A DNA stretch of 64,000 bases, taken from NCBI GenBank assembly GCA_963798325.1, contig CAWCSS010000001.1, forward strand, positions 930,001 to 994,000, in the 5' to 3' direction. The notes under the pieces were generated by a model. That model was given only the letters and a program-made list of their open reading frames with translations. It was not told where the DNA came from and did not search any database. Below are positions 24,713 to 33,642 of the stretch, one piece after another. This DNA is from Solirubrobacter sp963798325. Lineage in GTDB: Bacteria > Actinomycetota > Thermoleophilia > Solirubrobacterales > Solirubrobacteraceae. Every line of letters begins with the position of its first letter. The stretch's first letter is position 1. Position numbers and translations under genes: made by a program.

Positions 24713-26319
24713 GTTCCAACGGTCACACCGAGGACGACACGCTGACCGGCCGCGCATTGGTGCCCGTTTTCGCGGCGCTGATGCTCGGCATGTTCCTCGC
24801 CGCGCTCGATCAGACGATCGTCTCGACGGCGCTGCCGACGATCGTCGGTGAGCTCGGCGGGCTCAACCACCTCTCGTGGGTGGTGACTTCCTACCTGCTC
24901 GCGAGCACCGCCTCGACACCGCTCTACGGCAAGCTCGGCGACATGCTCGGGCGCAAGCCCGTGTTCCTGTTCGCGGTGATCATCTTCCTGATCGGCTCGG
25001 TGCTCTCGGGCCTGTCGGAGTCGATGGGCGAGCTGATCGCCTTCCGCGCGATCCAGGGCCTCGGCGCGGGCGGGCTGATGGTGGGCGCCCAGGCGATCAT
25101 CGCCAACGTCGTCCCGCCGCGCGATCGCGGCCGCTACATGGGCCTGATCGGCTCCGTGTTCGCCGTCGCCAGCGTCGCCGGCCCACTACTGGGCGGCTTC
25201 TTCGTCGAGGCCCTCTCGTGGCGCTGGGTGTTCTTCGTGAACCTGCCCGTGGGCGCGGTCGCGATCGTGATCATCGTCTTCCGCCTGCACCTGCACGTCC
25301 CTCATCATCGTCACGCGATCGACTACCTCGGCGCCGCGCTGCTGACCGCCGGCGTGTGCTGCCTGATCCTCGTCACCACCTGGGGCGGGAACGAGTACGC
25401 GTGGGGCTCCGGGACGATCGTCGGCCTGGCGATCGCGGGCCTGCTGCTGATCGCCGCGTTCATCGTCCAGGAGCGCCGCGCGGCCGAGCCGATCATCCCG
25501 CTGAACCTGTTCCGCTCGAGCGTGTTCAGCGTCGCCTCCTCGCTGGGCTTCGTGATCGGCCTCGCGATGTTCGGCGCGATCATCTTCATCCCGCTGTTCC
25601 TGCAGCTCGTCTACGGCGTCTCGCCCACGAGCTCGGGGCTGCGGATGCTGCCGTTGATGGGCGGCCTGCTCGGCGCCTCGATCCTCAGCGGGCGCGCGAT
25701 CAGCCGGATCGGTCGCTACAAGCCGTTCCCGATCGCCGGCACCGCGATCACCACTGTCGGGCTGTTCCTGCTCTCGCGGCTGGAGGTCGACACGCCGCCG
25801 TGGCTGGCGTCGGTCTACATGCTGATCGTCGGCATCGGCATCGGCCTGGTGATGCAGGTGCTGGTGCTCGCCGTGCAGAACTGCGCGCCGCCGAAGGACA
25901 TCGGCGTCGCCACCAGCACCGCGACGTTCTTCCGCTCGATGGGCGGCTCGCTCGGCGTCGCGCTGTTCGGCGCGATCTTCGCCTCGCGCCTGGCCGACGA
26001 GCTGTCGGGCCTGCCGCCGCAGGTCGCCGCGCGCATCGGCGGCGGCGGCGCCAACATCTCGCCCGCGCAGGTGCACGCACTGCCCGAAGCGATCCGCGAC
26101 GATTTCCTGGGGGCGTTCGTCAACGCCCTCTCCCCCACGTTCCTGGTCGGCTCGGCCTTGACGCTGGTCGCCTTCGCGCTCTCGCTCGCGCTGAAGGAGA
26201 TCCCGCTGCGGGGCAGCAACCGCCAGGCCGCCGAGGTCGCCGCCGAGGAGGCGGTGACGGGCGGGACCGGCGTCGAGGCGCTGATCGCCGACGAGCTCGA
26301 AGCGCCGCCCCGGCGTTAG
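24709..26319 (+). CDS. DHA2-family (14-TM) MFS drug transporter, EmrB/QacA type
   Basis: A protein of 536 aa from the GTG at 24709, overlapping the reductase stop. The signature LDQTIVSTALPTIVGELGG identifies the DHA2 subfamily, and GKLGDMLGRKPVF is MFS motif A. About 14 membrane helices can be counted before a short acidic cytoplasmic tail. Members export drugs or other hydrophobic cations by proton antiport. The 3' end overlaps the convergent methyltransferase gene by four bases. Confidence 0.92.
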   Translation: MSSNGHTEDDTLTGRALVPVFAALMLGMFLAALDQTIVSTALPTIVGELGGLNHLSWVVTSYLLASTASTPLYGKLGDMLGRKPVFLFAVIIFLIGSVLSGLSESMGELIAFRAIQGLGAGGLMVGAQAIIANVVPPRDRGRYMGLIGSVFAVASVAGPLLGGFFVEALSWRWVFFVNLPVGAVAIVIIVFRLHLHVPHHRHAIDYLGAALLTAGVCCLILVTTWGGNEYAWGSGTIVGLAIAGLLLIAAFIVQERRAAEPIIPLNLFRSSVFSVASSLGFVIGLAMFGAIIFIPLFLQLVYGVSPTSSGLRMLPLMGGLLGASILSGRAISRIGRYKPFPIAGTAITTVGLFLLSRLEVDTPPWLASVYMLIVGIGIGLVMQVLVLAVQNCAPPKDIGVATSTATFFRSMGGSLGVALFGAIFASRLADELSGLPPQVAARIGGGGANISPAQVHALPEAIRDDFLGAFVNALSPTFLVGSALTLVAFALSLALKEIPLRGSNRQAAEVAAEEAVTGGTGVEALIADELEAPPRR

Positions 26320-27017
26320 CGCGAGTAGACCACCGCGGCGACCGCCGTGGCGAGGTTCAGGCTCGAGACGCCGGGCCGCATCGGCAGCGCCACGCGGGCG
26401 TCCGCCTGCGCGAGCAGTCCCTCCGTGAGCCCGTCGCGCTCGGTGCCGAAGGCCAGCACGGCGCGCGGCGGGATCAGCCCGGGGCGCAGCACCTCGCCCT
26501 CCGGGTCGAGCGCGATCAGCGGTCGCTCTCCGGTGCGGAGCACCCGCGACCGCGCGACCGGCAACGCGAAGTGCAACCCCGCCGACCCGCGCAGCGCGTC
26601 CGCGTGCCACGGGTCCTGCGTCCCGGTCGTGATCACACCCGCCACCCCCGCCGCCGCGGCGACGCGCACCACCGCGCCGAGGTTGCCGAGATGGCGCGGC
26701 GCCTCCAGCAGGATCACCGGCTCCGGGCCTTCGAGCGCGAGGATGCCGTCGGGGTCGGGCTGCCGCGGCCGCCGCGCCAGCGCCACCACCTGCGCCCGCG
26801 GGACCACCGCGGTGAGCGCCTCGACCTCCACCACCGTCGGCGAGAGCACCACGTCCGGCGCCAGCCGAGCGCTCAACGCGGCGAGCTCCTCGGGATCGGC
26901 CGTCCACACGCCGAGCAGCTCCGCCCCGAAGCGCACCGCGTGCTTGACGGCGTGAAAGCCCTCGAGCACCACGAGACCGGGGTCGCGGCGCGCGCGCTGG
27001 ACATCGCCGAGATCCAT
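26316..27017 (-). CDS. SpoU/TrmH-family RNA 2'-O-methyltransferase
   Basis: A protein of 233 aa from the ATG at 27017 (MDLGDVQRARRDPGLVVLEG); an earlier in-frame start adds 16 residues. SPOUT-family motifs are clear: motif 1 NLGAVVRVAAAAGVAGVIT, motif 2 LAFGTERDGLTEGLLAQAD and motif 3 SSLNLATAVAAVVYS. They form the knotted S-adenosylmethionine site. The target would be tRNA or 23S rRNA. It stands alone, divergent from the GAF regulator. Confidence 0.9.
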   Translation of the reverse strand: MDLGDVQRARRDPGLVVLEGFHAVKHAVRFGAELLGVWTADPEELAALSARLAPDVVLSPTVVEVEALTAVVPRAQVVALARRPRQPDPDGILALEGPEPVILLEAPRHLGNLGAVVRVAAAAGVAGVITTGTQDPWHADALRGSAGLHFALPVARSRVLRTGERPLIALDPEGEVLRPGLIPPRAVLAFGTERDGLTEGLLAQADARVALPMRPGVSSLNLATAVAAVVYSR

Positions 27018-27104
27018 GAGAGCAGACGCTACTAAGAGTCCGGATTTCGGAACCGAGCACAACAACCTCCACGATTGTGCGAATCGCGTGTAGCCTCAGT
27101 CACT

Positions 27105-28616
27105 GTGAGTGCAAATTCGTGGCTCGCCGTTGACTCCGGCACCACACCTCTCGTGAGGGCGCAGGAGCTGCGGTTTGCGTGGGAGCGCTGGATCGCCAAC
27201 GAGGACGACGACGATCCCTCGATCCTGCGTGAGGCGATCAGCGATTCGTGGCGGCGTTCGTCCGCGGCCGGCGTGGATCCCACGGGCACGCGCAAGGCGC
27301 CGATCGTGGCCGACGAGCTCACGACGCACGAGCGCTACGCGGAGCACCCGCTCCACGCCCACCAAGGCCTCATCCACGAGTGCCTGTTCGCGATCGCCGA
27401 CACGGCCGGCTATCTGATCGTCGTCTCCGACGCCGACGGGACGCTGCTGACGATCGAGGGCAGCACGCCGGTGCGCCTGCGCGCGGCGGAGAACATGAAC
27501 TTCGCCGAGGGCACGCTGTGGAGCGAGGGCGGCGCCGGCACCAACGCCATCGGCACCGCGATCGCGCTCGACCACGCCGTCCAGGTCTTCGGACCGGAGC
27601 ACTTCTCAGACCCCGTGCAGCGCTGGACCTGCAGCGCCTGTCCGATCCACGATCCGGACACCGGCGAGGTGATCGGCGTGATCGACCTGACGGGCGACCT
27701 CGCCTCGGTGCACCCGCACTCGCTCTCGGTCGCCACCGCCACCGCCCAGGCGGTGGAGGCGAGCCTCAGGCTCGTCCTGCAGGAGCGCGACGCACGCCTG
27801 CATGCCCGGTACGGGGCCCGTCTGTCCCCAGACCATTCCGCGCTGGTCACGCCGTCCGGCCGTGCCATCGGCGCCGTCCCGCCCGGTTGGAAGGTCCAGG
27901 GCCGGCTCGCGATCCCGCCCGGCGGCGGCGCGCTGACGCTCCCCAGCGGCGCACAGGCCGTGGCCGAGCCGGTCTCGCCCACGCTCGAGGCGTTCGTGGT
28001 GCACGCGGTGGAGTCCAAGCGGGTGACGTCGAACCCGCGCCCGCTGGTCAGGCTCACTTTCCTCGGCCGCGACCGCGCGCAGTTGCAGATCGAGGAGAGC
28101 GTGACCAACCTGCGCCCGCGCCTCGCCGAGATCCTCGTGCTGCTGTGCATGCACCCGGAGGGCATGAGCGCCGAGCAGTTGTGCGCCGACCTTCATGGCG
28201 ACGGCGGCAGTGTGTCGTCGGTTCGCGTCGAGGTGTCACGGCTGCGCAAGCTCCTCGGTCCCTGGATCGACACCGACCGCTACCGCCTCACCTGCGACGT
28301 CGAGTGCGACATGCGCCGCGTCGAGGGCCTGCTCAACGCGAACTCGATCCGCGAGGCGGCCGAGGCCTACGCGGGCCCGCTGCTGCCCACGAGCGACGCG
28401 CCGGGCGTCGTGCGCATCCGCGAGCACCTCGAGAACTGGCTGCGCCAGGCGGTCATGACCGCCGAGGATCCCGAGGCCCTGTGGGCCTATCTGCGCAGCG
28501 CCGAGGACGACCTCGGCGCTTGGAAGCGACTGCTCACGCAGCTCGAATTCCGGGATCCGCGTAGATCGCTCGCCGCCGCCCGTGTGGGCGAGCTGCGGCG
28601 TGCAACGCTGATGTAA
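27105..28616 (+). CDS. GAF-domain transcriptional regulator with C-terminal winged helix, upstream of the monooxygenase operon
   Basis: A protein of 503 aa from a GTG at 27105. The N-terminal AcoR-like region (LREAISDSWRRSSAAGVDPT) leads into a GAF domain (about residues 80-220) with NFAEGTLWSEGGAGTNAIGT and the Cys-rich segment WTCSACPIHDPDTGEVIGVI. There is no AAA+ sigma-54-interaction module. Instead the C-terminal third has an OmpR/SARP-like winged helix (LRPRLAEILVLLCMHPEGMS, SVRVEVSRLRKLLG). Such proteins sit beside actinobacterial propane/phenol monooxygenase operons and are expected to activate them on sensing a small organic inducer, which is inference here. The IclR gene follows after 32 bases. 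Confidence 0.82.
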   Translation: MSANSWLAVDSGTTPLVRAQELRFAWERWIANEDDDDPSILREAISDSWRRSSAAGVDPTGTRKAPIVADELTTHERYAEHPLHAHQGLIHECLFAIADTAGYLIVVSDADGTLLTIEGSTPVRLRAAENMNFAEGTLWSEGGAGTNAIGTAIALDHAVQVFGPEHFSDPVQRWTCSACPIHDPDTGEVIGVIDLTGDLASVHPHSLSVATATAQAVEASLRLVLQERDARLHARYGARLSPDHSALVTPSGRAIGAVPPGWKVQGRLAIPPGGGALTLPSGAQAVAEPVSPTLEAFVVHAVESKRVTSNPRPLVRLTFLGRDRAQLQIEESVTNLRPRLAEILVLLCMHPEGMSAEQLCADLHGDGGSVSSVRVEVSRLRKLLGPWIDTDRYRLTCDVECDMRRVEGLLNANSIREAAEAYAGPLLPTSDAPGVVRIREHLENWLRQAVMTAEDPEALWAYLRSAEDDLGAWKRLLTQLEFRDPRRSLAAARVGELRRATLM

Positions 28617-28648
28617 CGCTCGGGTGGTCAACTCCTTCTCGGAGGAGA

Positions 28649-29515
28649 ATGGAAGCGACCAGAGCACATCGTGGTCTGAGCACTGCCCGTGCCGCGTTGC
28701 GCGTCACGTGGCTGCTCGCACGCACACCGGAAGGCATTCGCGCCGACGAGGTTGCGTCGATGCTCGGCAAGAGCACGTCCACGGCCTACAACCTGCTCGC
28801 GAGCCTCTGCGACGAGGGCGTCGCCGAGCGTCACGCCGGCGGCGTCTACAAGCTCTCGGGTGAGTTCAAGGACACGGTGGCCGAGGAGTGCGACCGCCAC
28901 GACCTCTCAGGCGTCGTCGATGACCTGTTGGCGCGCACCCACAAGCGCGCCTACCTCGCGGTCCTGCGCAACAACCAACTTCGCGTGGTCCTCGAGCGCG
29001 GGCTCCAGGGCATGCCAAAGCTCCCCGGGATGAACCCGGAGATCGCCGACAACGCCCACGCGCTCGCGCTGGGCAAGGTCGTGCTCGCGCTCGGGCCACG
29101 CGATGCCGTCGAGCAGTACGCGAGCTCCGGCCTCAAACGCTTCACGTCTTCGACCATCACCGACACCGACCAGCTGCACGAGGAACTCAAGCGCGTGCGG
29201 CTCAGCGGTGTCGCCTGCGAGCGGGAGGAGTTCGAGAAGGACTTCTGCTGCCTCGCCGCACCAGTGCTCGACCACGACCGCCGGTTCCTCGGCGCCGTGG
29301 GGATCTCGATGTCACGGCGCGCGTTCGACAGCGAGCGCGCGCACCTCGAGGAGACCCTCAAAGACGTCGTGGGATTCCAACCATCTGCCGAAGTCCGGGC
29401 TGATCTTGATCACGGTCCATCGGCCCACGCAACCTCACTCCGACGAAGCAATGTTTCGCCCTCCGTCCTCGCAAGCTCGGACCTCGGGCGACGCTACACA
29501 AGGAGGCGGCCTTGA
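28649..29515 (+). CDS. IclR-family regulator translationally coupled to the monooxygenase
   Basis: A protein of 288 aa, with GGAGG at 28641-28645 before the ATG. The N-terminal winged HTH (ARTPEGIRADEVASMLGKST, AYNLLASLCDEG) is followed by the IclR effector domain (NAHALALGKVVLALGPRDAV, VACEREEFEKDFCCLAAPVL, LGAVGISMSRRAF). The normal fold ends near residue 245. The last 40-45 residues are an unusual basic tail running over DNA that looks like a former leader, with lower GC and a palindrome at 29401. Its TGA overlaps the TTG of mimA, so regulator and enzyme share one transcript. Confidence 0.86.
   Translation: MEATRAHRGLSTARAALRVTWLLARTPEGIRADEVASMLGKSTSTAYNLLASLCDEGVAERHAGGVYKLSGEFKDTVAEECDRHDLSGVVDDLLARTHKRAYLAVLRNNQLRVVLERGLQGMPKLPGMNPEIADNAHALALGKVVLALGPRDAVEQYASSGLKRFTSSTITDTDQLHEELKRVRLSGVACEREEFEKDFCCLAAPVLDHDRRFLGAVGISMSRRAFDSERAHLEETLKDVVGFQPSAEVRADLDHGPSAHATSLRRSNVSPSVLASSDLGRRYTRRRP
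29401..29412. promoter_or_regulatory. Palindrome TGATC-TT-GATCA about 100 bases before mimA
   Basis: A 12-base inverted repeat inside the C-terminal tail of the IclR gene, in a stretch of reduced GC between the end of the conserved IclR fold and the mimA start. It is placed where an operator or internal promoter of the structural genes would be expected. No -10/-35 pair is clear. Confidence 0.35.
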
Positions 29516-31161
29516 GCCGAGCAAGCATCACGAAGGCCCATCAGAAGATCCAGGAGCTTTCCTGGGAGCCCACCTTCGTCGAGCCGGTCGATAAGTACCC
29601 GACCGACTACACGTTCGAGAAGGCACCCAAGAAGGACCCGCTCAAGCAGGTCCTGCGCTCCTACTTCCCGATGGAGGAGGAGAAGGACAACCGCGTCTTC
29701 GGCGCCATGGACGGCGCGATCCGCGGCAACATGTTCCGCCAGGTCCAGGAACGCTGGATGGAATGGCAGAAGCTGTTCCTCTCGATCATCCCGTTCCCGG
29801 AGATCAGCGCCGCGCGCGCCATGCCGCTCGCGATCAACGCGGTCCCGAACCCCGAGGTCCACAACGGGCTCGCGATCCAGATGATCGACGAGGTTCGCCA
29901 CAGCACGATTCAGATGAACCTGAAGCGGCTGTACATGAACCACTACATCGACCCGGCCGGGTTCGACCTGACCGAGAAGGGCTTCGCCAACTGCTACGCC
30001 GGCACGATCGGCCGCCAGTTCGGCGAGGGCTTCATCACCGGTGACGCGATCACCGCCGCGAACGTCTACCTGACGATCGTCGCCGAGACCGCGTTCACGA
30101 ACGTGCTGTTCGTCGCCATGCCCGGCGAGGCCGCGGCCAACGGCGACTACCTGCTGCCGACGGTGTTCCACTCCGTCCAGTCCGACGAGTCGCGGCACAT
30201 CTCCAACGGCTACAGCATCATCCTCATGGCGCTCGCCGACGAGCGCAACCGCCAACTGCTCGAGCGCGACCTGCGCTACGCCTGGTGGAACAACCACGCC
30301 GTCGTGGACGCCGCCATCGGCACGTTCATCGAGTACGGCACCAAGGACCGCCGCAAGGACCGCGAGTCCTACGCGGAGGCGTGGCGTCGCTGGATCTATG
30401 ACGACTACTACCGGTCCTACCTGGTCCCGCTGGAGAAGTACGGCCTGACGATCCCCCACGACCTCGTCGAGGAGTCCTGGAACCGGATCTGGAACAAGGG
30501 CTACATCCACGAGGTCGCCCAGTTCTTCGCCACCGGCTGGTTCGCCAACTACTGGCGGATCGACGGCATGGACGACAAGGACTTCGAGTGGTTCGAGTAC
30601 AAGTACCCGGGCTGGTACGACAAGTACGGCAAGTGGTGGGAGAAGTACTCCGAGCTCTCCAAGAAGAACGGGCACAACCCGATCGCCTTCGAGGCCGAGG
30701 CCAACTACCAGTACCCGCACCGCTGCTGGACCTGCATGGTCCCGTGCCTGATCCGCGAGGACACGGTCATGGACGAGGTCGACGGCCAGGTGCGCACGTA
30801 CTGCTCCGAGACCTGCCACTGGACCGACAAGGTCGCCTTCCGGTCGACCTACGAGGGCCGTGACACGCCGTCGATGGGCCGCCTCTCCGGCATGCGCGAG
30901 TGGGAGACCCTGCACCACGGCAAGGACCTTGCCGAGATCATGCAGGACTCGCTCGGCTACGTCCGCGACGACGGCCACACGCTGATCCCGCAGCCGCACC
31001 TGAACCTTGACCCCAAGGAGATGTGGACGCTGGACAACGTGAAGGGCATCACGCTCAACAGCCCCAACGTGCTGCTGAACGAGATGTCGCCGGAGGAGCG
31101 CGAAGCGCACATGTCCGACTACAAGAAGGGCGGGCCGGCCGGCCGCCCGTTCGCCGGGTAA
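29512..31161 (+). CDS. mimA: Propane/phenol-type diiron monooxygenase, hydroxylase large subunit
   Basis: A protein of 549 aa starting at a TTG (29512) behind AAGGAGG at 29500-29506, spaced five bases. The four-helix diiron site is complete: Glu97 (FPEISAAR), Glu127-x-x-His130 (MIDEVRHST), Glu192 (AETAFTN) and Glu226-x-x-His229 (QSDESRHIS). This matches MimA/PrmA of mycobacterial and Gordonia soluble diiron monooxygenases. It would insert oxygen into small alkanes, ketones or phenols, using electrons from the reductase. It lies first in the order large subunit, reductase, small subunit, coupling protein. Confidence 0.95.
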   Translation: MSRASITKAHQKIQELSWEPTFVEPVDKYPTDYTFEKAPKKDPLKQVLRSYFPMEEEKDNRVFGAMDGAIRGNMFRQVQERWMEWQKLFLSIIPFPEISAARAMPLAINAVPNPEVHNGLAIQMIDEVRHSTIQMNLKRLYMNHYIDPAGFDLTEKGFANCYAGTIGRQFGEGFITGDAITAANVYLTIVAETAFTNVLFVAMPGEAAANGDYLLPTVFHSVQSDESRHISNGYSIILMALADERNRQLLERDLRYAWWNNHAVVDAAIGTFIEYGTKDRRKDRESYAEAWRRWIYDDYYRSYLVPLEKYGLTIPHDLVEESWNRIWNKGYIHEVAQFFATGWFANYWRIDGMDDKDFEWFEYKYPGWYDKYGKWWEKYSELSKKNGHNPIAFEAEANYQYPHRCWTCMVPCLIREDTVMDEVDGQVRTYCSETCHWTDKVAFRSTYEGRDTPSMGRLSGMREWETLHHGKDLAEIMQDSLGYVRDDGHTLIPQPHLNLDPKEMWTLDNVKGITLNSPNVLLNEMSPEEREAHMSDYKKGGPAGRPFAG

Positions 31162-31177
31162 CCGGAGCCGCGCGACC

Positions 31178-32182
31178 GTGGGCAAGACGCATACCGTTCG
31201 TTTCGAACCCGTCGGCATCGAGATCGAGGTCGACGAGGACGAGACGATCCTCAACGCAGCCTTCAAGCAGGGCATCCAGCTCATGCACGGCTGCAAAGAG
31301 GGTCAGTGCTCGGCGTGCAAGTCGTTCATCCTGGACGGCGAGGTCGACCTCGACCGCTATTCCACGTTCGCGCTGCCCGATTTCGAGGAGGCCGAGGGGT
31401 GGACGCTGCTCTGCCGCGCCCACCCCTACTCGGACCTCGAGATCGAGCTCATCAACTACGACGAGGAGATCATCCACGGCGGCGTGCCGCCGCGGACGAT
31501 CTCCACGACGGTCGACACGGTCGAGCGGCTCACGGGCGACATCTGGTTCCTGAAGCTGACGCCTGAGGAACCGTTCGAGTTCAAGCCCGGCCAGTACGTC
31601 GACATCACGATCCCGGGGACCGAGCACCACCGCTCGTTCTCGATGGCCAACACCACCAGCGACTCGCTGGAGTTCATGATCAAGGCCTACGAGGGTGGGA
31701 AGTTCTCCGGGCTGCTGTCGGACGGGAAGATCAACCCCGGCGACAAGCTCGACGTCAACGGCCCGTACGGCGTCTTCACGTTGCGCCCCAGCTCCCCGCG
31801 CCGGTTGCTGTTCATCGGCGGCGGCGCGGGCATGGCCCCGATCCTCTCGCTCCTGCGCGCGCTCAAAGAGAACGCGTCCGAGCGCGACAAGGTCTACTAC
31901 TACGGCGCCCGCACGGAGGCCGACCTCTTCCAACTGGAGGAGCTCGGCGCTCTCGATTGCGGTTTCGTCCCCGCCCTCTCCGAGGACTCCAACGGCTGGA
32001 GCGGAGAGGCCGGGCTGATCACCGATGTCGTCGAGCGCCTGGAGGACGACATCACCGAGGTTGACGCCTACGTGTGCGGCCCGCCGCCCATGGTCGAGGC
32101 CACGATTGCGCTGTTGGAGCGCAAGGGCGTGCCCGAGGCGCACATCTATTACGACAAGTTCACGACCACCGCCGACGAGTGA
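31178..32182 (+). CDS. mimB: Monooxygenase reductase (2Fe-2S / FAD / NADH)
   Basis: A protein of 334 aa from a GTG at 31178. The N-terminal plant-type ferredoxin domain has Cys39, Cys44, Cys47 and Cys79 as cluster ligands (GCKEGQCSACKS ... LLCRAH). The flavin domain carries RSFSMANTT (FAD), and the NAD domain carries LLFIGGGAGMAPILSLL and YVCGPPPMVEA. It passes electrons from NADH to the diiron hydroxylase in the cytoplasm. It is 16 bases after mimA. Confidence 0.95.
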   Translation: MGKTHTVRFEPVGIEIEVDEDETILNAAFKQGIQLMHGCKEGQCSACKSFILDGEVDLDRYSTFALPDFEEAEGWTLLCRAHPYSDLEIELINYDEEIIHGGVPPRTISTTVDTVERLTGDIWFLKLTPEEPFEFKPGQYVDITIPGTEHHRSFSMANTTSDSLEFMIKAYEGGKFSGLLSDGKINPGDKLDVNGPYGVFTLRPSSPRRLLFIGGGAGMAPILSLLRALKENASERDKVYYYGARTEADLFQLEELGALDCGFVPALSEDSNGWSGEAGLITDVVERLEDDITEVDAYVCGPPPMVEATIALLERKGVPEAHIYYDKFTTTADE

Positions 32183-32191
32183 GGAGGCCGG

Positions 32192-33292
32192 ATGGCCACA
32201 GAGGTCAAGGAACGCAGCGTCCCGAAGCCGACGTTCACGGATGCAGAGGCCGGGGCAAAGGAATTCCCGTCCTGGCAGAGCCGCAGCTACAACTACTTCG
32301 AGCCGCGTAAGCGTCGCGCCACGGTCTATGAGGACGTCACGATCGACGTCCAGCCGGACCCGGAGCGCCATCTGTCACAGGGCTGGGTGTACGCGTTCGC
32401 CAACGGCGACAGCGGCTACCCGCAGGAATGGTCGGCGCTGAAGTCGACCAACTGGCACGCCTTCCTCGATCCCAACGAGGAGTGGGAGCAGACGATCTAT
32501 CGCAACAACGCGAACGTCGTCCGCCAGATCGGCCAGAACATCGAGCACGGGCGCACGGCGCACGTGTTCCAGGCCATGAACCCGGCCTGGGTGAAGATCC
32601 TCGCCCACCACGTGTTCGCGTGGGCGCACGCCGAGCACGGCATCGGCATGCACGTCTACACGCCCGCGCAGCGTGACGCCCCGACGAACATGATCAACAA
32701 CGCGATCTGCGTCGGCGCGGTCCACAAGCTGCGCTTCGCGCAGGACCTGATCCTCTACAACCTCGCCCTGAGCGAGGAGATCGAGGGCTTCGAGGGCTCC
32801 GCGCACAAGGCGACCTGGCAGGAGGACCCGATCTGGCAGCCGACGCGTGAGCTGGTCGAGGGCCTGACCGGGATCCGCGACTGGTCGGAGGCCGTCTTCG
32901 CGTTGACGGTGGTCTTCGAGCCGCTCGTCGGCGAGCTCTTCCGCTCGGGCTTCGTCATGCAGGTCGCCGCGCTCCAGGGCGATTTCGTGACACCGACGAT
33001 CATGGGCGCCGGCGAGTCCGACGCGGCGCGCGAGCAGCGTGGCGCACGCGCCCTGTTCTCGATGCTCTCCGAGGACGCCGAGCACGGCGAGGCCAACAAG
33101 GAGATCATGCAGGGCTGGCTGGACACGTACACCCCGCAGGCCGCCAACGCCGCCCGCACCCTGCAGCCGATCTGGTCGCAGCTGTCCGAGAAGGTCATCA
33201 AGTTCGACGACGCCTTCGACCGCTCGCGCGGCCGCTTCGAGGAAGTCGTCGGCTTCCTCGGTCTCACGGCCCCCAAGGAGGTCGCGGCATGA
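32192..33292 (+). CDS. mimC: Monooxygenase hydroxylase small subunit
   Basis: A protein of 366 aa with GAGGAGG (32181-32187) before its ATG. The helical ferritin-like fold lacks the diiron ligand set, as expected for the beta subunit. Family segments include YEDVTIDVQPDPERHLSQGW, EEWEQTIYRNNANVVRQIGQ and HVFAWAHAEHGIGMHVYTPA. It pairs with MimA to form the hydroxylase. Its TGA overlaps the mimD ATG. Confidence 0.94.
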   Translation: MATEVKERSVPKPTFTDAEAGAKEFPSWQSRSYNYFEPRKRRATVYEDVTIDVQPDPERHLSQGWVYAFANGDSGYPQEWSALKSTNWHAFLDPNEEWEQTIYRNNANVVRQIGQNIEHGRTAHVFQAMNPAWVKILAHHVFAWAHAEHGIGMHVYTPAQRDAPTNMINNAICVGAVHKLRFAQDLILYNLALSEEIEGFEGSAHKATWQEDPIWQPTRELVEGLTGIRDWSEAVFALTVVFEPLVGELFRSGFVMQVAALQGDFVTPTIMGAGESDAAREQRGARALFSMLSEDAEHGEANKEIMQGWLDTYTPQAANAARTLQPIWSQLSEKVIKFDDAFDRSRGRFEEVVGFLGLTAPKEVAA

Positions 33293-33633
33293 GCGAGTTC
33301 ACGTCCGATCGCACGTCCTCCAACAAGGCGGGCGTGACCCTGATGAACAATCAGGTCGGCTACGTCGTGGCGAACGTGATGCGCGACAAGGAGAACGTCG
33401 TCATCACCGAGCTCCCGTCGATGATCCGTGTCGACGGCGTCAACAAGATCGACTTCGACTACGAGGAGATCGCCGACGCCCTCGGCTGGGCGGACTTCGG
33501 GAACAACGACTTCGAAGAGATCATGAGCACCCACTACGGGCGTATGGTTGTCCTCGACGATCGCGTGTTGTTGTTCGCCAATCCGGAGGACGCTGCCGAG
33601 TACATCGACTTCGACCTCCAAGTCGTCGAGTAG
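33289..33633 (+). CDS. mimD: Monooxygenase coupling (effector) protein
   Basis: A protein of 114 aa, start overlapping the mimC stop (ATGA). It has the small cofactor-free regulatory fold of MmoB/PrmD proteins: KAGVTLMNNQVGYVVANVMR, ELPSMIRVDGVNKIDFDYEE and MSTHYGRMVVLDDRVLLFAN. Such proteins bind the hydroxylase and tune oxygen activation and substrate access. Confidence 0.94.
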   Translation: MSEFTSDRTSSNKAGVTLMNNQVGYVVANVMRDKENVVITELPSMIRVDGVNKIDFDYEEIADALGWADFGNNDFEEIMSTHYGRMVVLDDRVLLFANPEDAAEYIDFDLQVVE

Positions 33634-33642
33634 GAGGAGCGG

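Noticed and set aside
27018..27104. Sigma-54 promoter before the GAF regulator or monooxygenase genes
   Set aside because: No GG-N10-GC element with correct flanks, and the regulator lacks the AAA+ module.
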